DNA of 8,506 bases from Candidatus Krumholzibacteriia bacterium (lineage in GTDB: Bacteria; Krumholzibacteriota; Krumholzibacteriia; LZORAL124-64-63): assembly GCA_029935695.1 (NCBI GenBank), contig JAOZJV010000126.1:1-8506 (forward strand), written 5' to 3'. Shown here one piece after another: positions 5,900 through 8,506 of this stretch. The notes below the pieces were generated by a model. It made no database searches and was not told the DNA's origin. It saw only the letters and a program-made list of their open reading frames with translations. The position numbers and the translations under genes are program-made. Position 1 is the stretch's first letter. The number at the start of each line of letters is the position of its first letter.

Positions 5900-7183
5900 A
5901 TGAACGCGAAAAGCAGTAAAATGATTCTCAGCAGTGTCCTGATCGTGATTGCGGTCGGATTGCTGTTTCCCATCTACAACTCACCGATCTGGTGGGTGTC
6001 TCTTGAGGCTCCAAACTATCCGGAAGAATCTTTTCCTGATGGCGTGAAAATTCTGTTCCATTTGAATGGTGTTTTCAACGGTTGCGAAAAGATGGACAAA
6101 GTTGAAATCATAGAGGACGAGGCCCTTGACTGCGTCCATGAAATGGACACGATCAATCACTATGTGGGTATGTATCCCATTGCCTCGGGTGGGCCGGTGG
6201 AGTTGTTCTTTTCAATCTTCCTGCTGGCCCTGGTTGGCGTGATGCTTCTGGCATACATGTGTGTCAAGCCACTGGTGCGCACCGGCATCATGGTGGTCGG
6301 ATTTGGCGCTCTGGCCATTTGGATGGGAATGGCCTGGTTGGGTACTGATGGTCTTGACTATCACAGTGGTGAATACCTCAATGCCCGTATCACGGTTTTG
6401 GGCTCTGAAGCGGAAGATCTGTCCGATGATTCTGATTCGGCCGCAGATGACCAGGTGGCATCATTAAAAGCCGCATTGGGTGAAGGTGGCGTGCAGCTAC
6501 CTGAAGGCATGGGTGCCCTGGAAGCCCTGGAAGCATCACAGGCCGGAGAAGAAATTGATGTTGTAGAGGTGGAAAAACCTGCGGAAACTCCTGGTGAAAT
6601 AGAAGCAGAAGTGGAAGCACCCGCCGGTGAACTGAACAAAAAACAAATGGCCATTGCCTTCTTGAAAGATGAATTCGAGAATTATCAGGAACGCCATGTT
6701 GTCCAACCAGAAGAATGGAAGGGCAACGGCCAGCAGATGGTTGCCTGGCACTATCAGAAAAGCCTGGGCAAATATTTCCGTGATCAGGAAGTACTGCGGC
6801 CCATGGTTGATAAAATCAAAACTGCCGGCAGCGTTGTCTTCTGGGGTGTGTTGGTGATCATGGTCTTCCTGATCGTGATGGCCCGCAAGCCCAAGGGGCC
6901 GGTCAACTGGATGCTGATTCTCATCCCCATGGGACTGCCTCTGTATTTCGTTGTGGAATACGTAACCTGGCTGTGGTGGTACGGTCATAATATGAATAGC
7001 ATGGGTGCTTTTACTCTCAAACCTTTCACCCCGACCGCCTTTGGTCAGGGAAAGGTGGCACAGTTCACCACCAACTCGTATCCCGAATATGGATTCTGGT
7101 TGATTGTGTTGTTCACTGTGCTTTTGGGTGTGGCTGCTTACCTGCGCAAACAGGAACAAGAGAGTGACGAAGAAGAAAAGTGA
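5900..7183 (+). CDS. nosB: NosB, clade II nos-cluster membrane protein
   Basis: 427-residue integral membrane protein with about six hydrophobic helices: 7-25, 98-122, 126-148, 310-328, 336-358 and 396-415. NosB is a characteristic partner of clade II NosZ, essential or near-essential for N2O respiration where tested, and thought to take part in electron transfer or assembly at the membrane. Its precise reaction is not settled. Family-like motifs seen here are INHYVGM (85-91), FVVEYVTWLWWYGHNMN (350-366) and KPFTPTAFGQGKVAQFTTNSYP (374-395). Two cysteines (62 and 78) sit in the first extramembrane loop. Odd: the loop between helices 3 and 4 is about 160 residues and contains a very acidic, low-complexity segment (about 168-245). 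The start ATG 5900 has only a weak AAGGG-type site. The 3' end overlaps nosD. Confidence 0.85.
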   Translation: MNAKSSKMILSSVLIVIAVGLLFPIYNSPIWWVSLEAPNYPEESFPDGVKILFHLNGVFNGCEKMDKVEIIEDEALDCVHEMDTINHYVGMYPIASGGPVELFFSIFLLALVGVMLLAYMCVKPLVRTGIMVVGFGALAIWMGMAWLGTDGLDYHSGEYLNARITVLGSEAEDLSDDSDSAADDQVASLKAALGEGGVQLPEGMGALEALEASQAGEEIDVVEVEKPAETPGEIEAEVEAPAGELNKKQMAIAFLKDEFENYQERHVVQPEEWKGNGQQMVAWHYQKSLGKYFRDQEVLRPMVDKIKTAGSVVFWGVLVIMVFLIVMARKPKGPVNWMLILIPMGLPLYFVVEYVTWLWWYGHNMNSMGAFTLKPFTPTAFGQGKVAQFTTNSYPEYGFWLIVLFTVLLGVAAYLRKQEQESDEEEK

Positions 7184-8474
7184 CCTCATACCCGGAGTAC
7201 TGATTCTGGGTCTTCTCATGAGCCTGCCGGCATTTGCGCTGGCAGGCTTCCCCCCCTTGCAGGATTTGGTAGATGCCACCGAGGAGAACGGGATTCTCAC
7301 TCTCGAGGCTGGCACCTATGCCGGTCCTGTTACGCTTGATTACCCCATCACCATTGACGGATCTGCCGGGGTGACTGTCGATGCTGGTGGCAAAGGTTCC
7401 GTTTTTTACCTCGAATGTGATGGTGCTGTCCTCAAGAATATGCGCCTCATCAATTCTGGTGGTTCTTTGAATGATCTGGATTCCGGAGTTCAGGTGCGCG
7501 GAAATTTCAACATTATTAAAGATTGTGAAATTCTGGACTGCATGTTCGGTGTTGATCTTCAGCAGGCCGAATACTGCATCGTGCGGCGGAACCGTATCAA
7601 CAGCAAAGACAAACCACTGGGTCAGCGAGGCGACTCGGTGCGTCTGTGGTATAGCTTCCATAATAAAATTCAGGACAATGAATGTTTTGACACCCGCGAC
7701 ATGGTTGTTTGGTACAGCTCGGACAATGAAATCACCGGCAATACAGGTCGAGGCAGCCGTTACTCTCTGCACTTCATGTACTCAAAGTATAATCTGGTGG
7801 AGAACAACAGCTATTTCAACAATGCAGTGGGCATTTTTCTGATGTACAGCGATGGCATTGTTGTGCGCAACAACACGGTGGCCCACGCGGCGGGTCCCAC
7901 AGGCATCGGCATTGGTTTCAAAGAGACCAGTGAGCTGACCATTGACAACAACAAAGTCATGTACTGCGCCAGTGGTTTCTACATCGATGTATCGCCATTT
8001 CAACCGGACACCATCAACCATTTCGAAAACAATGTTCTGGCCTACAATGGTTTTGGTATTCGTTTTCTCAATGACTGGACCGGAAATGTATTCATGGACA
8101 ATCAGTTCGTGGACAACCTGACCCAGATTTACGTGGGTGGCGGTAGTACTGCCAACCGCAATGTGTGGGAAGGCAATTACTGGAGTGACTACGCGGGGTT
8201 CGATATCGATTCCGACGGGATCGGCGATACGCCACACGAAATTTTCGCCTATGCTGATCGCATCTGGCGAGACAGTCCTTATTCCCAGTTCTTCAAAGGC
8301 TCTCCATTGCTGGAGACTCTTGATTTTCTGGAGCGGCTGGTGCCGTTTTCTGATCCGCAACTGCTGATCCGGGACAAGACACCAAAAATGCGGAAGGAGG
8401 AGGCGATCATCATTCTGGAATCGGAAACTGAAGCCATTCTGGATTTGTTGTCGTCGGGTGCTGATGGGAAATAA
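7164..8474 (+). CDS. nosD: NosD, periplasmic copper-site maturation protein
   Basis: Right-handed beta-helix protein that works with the ABC transporter NosFY to supply the sulfur and/or copper centre of NosZ (CuZ maturation, established for nos systems). I place the start at GTG 7164, 436 residues: it follows AGGA at 7152-7155 and yields a clean Sec signal, KKK then a hydrophobic core ending FALA before GFPP. An upstream reading would add a Cys/Trp-rich piece encoded within nosB. Beta-helix repeats run through most of the protein (NxIxxN and Y-S-x2-N-x-I/V-x2-N patterns). The diagnostic NosD segment EGNYWSDYAGFDIDSDGIGD comes later, followed by PFSDPQLL near the C terminus. The gene overlaps nosB by 20 nt, which implies translational coupling. 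Confidence 0.93.
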   Translation: MTKKKSDLIPGVLILGLLMSLPAFALAGFPPLQDLVDATEENGILTLEAGTYAGPVTLDYPITIDGSAGVTVDAGGKGSVFYLECDGAVLKNMRLINSGGSLNDLDSGVQVRGNFNIIKDCEILDCMFGVDLQQAEYCIVRRNRINSKDKPLGQRGDSVRLWYSFHNKIQDNECFDTRDMVVWYSSDNEITGNTGRGSRYSLHFMYSKYNLVENNSYFNNAVGIFLMYSDGIVVRNNTVAHAAGPTGIGIGFKETSELTIDNNKVMYCASGFYIDVSPFQPDTINHFENNVLAYNGFGIRFLNDWTGNVFMDNQFVDNLTQIYVGGGSTANRNVWEGNYWSDYAGFDIDSDGIGDTPHEIFAYADRIWRDSPYSQFFKGSPLLETLDFLERLVPFSDPQLLIRDKTPKMRKEEAIIILESETEAILDLLSSGADGK

Positions 8475-8506
8475 TACAGAAAAAACCGCAAAGAAGCCCA
8501 GTGTTA
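8464..8506 (+). CDS. Possible start of the next nos-cluster gene (partial)
   Basis: ATG 8464 lies inside the last codons of nosD (11-nt overlap) in another frame. The frame stays open to the window edge, reading MGNNTEKTAKKPSV. Tight overlap matches the nosB-nosD junction. The visible peptide is polar and uninformative, and the ribosome binding site is weak (GGGTG at 8456-8460). In other clade II clusters nosF/nosY, nosL or nosG/nosH genes follow nosD, but nothing here identifies which. Confidence 0.4.
   Translation, partial: MGNNTEKTAKKPSV

Noticed and set aside
7104..7163. Upstream N-terminal extension of NosD
   Set aside because: These residues are Cys/Trp/Leu-rich, encoded within nosB in another frame, and spoil the Sec signal that begins cleanly at GTG 7164.
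1..8506. CRISPR arrays, tRNA/rRNA genes, insertion sequences
   Set aside because: No regularly spaced repeats, cloverleaf-like sequences, transposase motifs or terminal inverted repeats were seen; the window is densely coding and the longest gap is 264 bp.

Overview
This window is part of a denitrification / N2O-respiration island, with every supported gene on the + strand. The organism cannot be named from the sequence. GC content is moderate, the ribosome binding sites are mostly clear GGAGG types, N2O reductase is exported by a Sec-type signal, and c-type cytochromes are plentiful, one of them a lipoprotein. This fits an uncultured Gram-negative bacterium from one of the lineages that carry clade II (atypical) nosZ. 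Bacteroidota seem less likely because Shine-Dalgarno sequences are prominent.

Layout. Bases 2-88 are the end of a gene whose last residues look like a cytochrome c C-terminal helix. It abuts, with no spacer, a 505-residue 12-helix protein of the heme-copper oxidase (HCO) superfamily (89-1606). A strong intrinsic terminator (1633-1669) closes this unit. A 264-bp intergenic region then carries a candidate sigma70-like promoter whose -10 element lies inside a perfect 8+8 palindrome. Next comes clade II nosZ (1871-4171), followed by two different diheme c-type cytochromes (a lipoprotein at 4302-5000 and a periplasmic protein at 5090-5797), then nosB (5900-7183) and nosD (7164-8474). The first codons of a possible next gene overlap the end of nosD (from 8464). 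Intercistronic hairpins follow nosZ (two) and the second cytochrome (one).

How the genes work together (inference from family knowledge). NosZ reduces N2O to N2 in the periplasm. The diheme cytochromes and NosB probably bring electrons from the membrane quinol pool. NosD belongs to the copper-site maturation machinery, whose NosF/NosY partners should lie just beyond the window.

The most notable item is the HCO-like protein. Its backbone is clearly that of an oxygen-reductase subunit I, including the three heme-ligand histidines and the C-terminal NPWG...LEW...SPPP signature. However, two of the three CuB histidines, the active-site tyrosine, the K-channel lysine and the heme-propionate arginine pair are replaced. 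Next to nosZ and behind a cytochrome c gene, it is best read as a divergent, oxidase-derived nitric oxide reductase or another NO-handling enzyme. Its active site may hold no copper, or a quite different metal.
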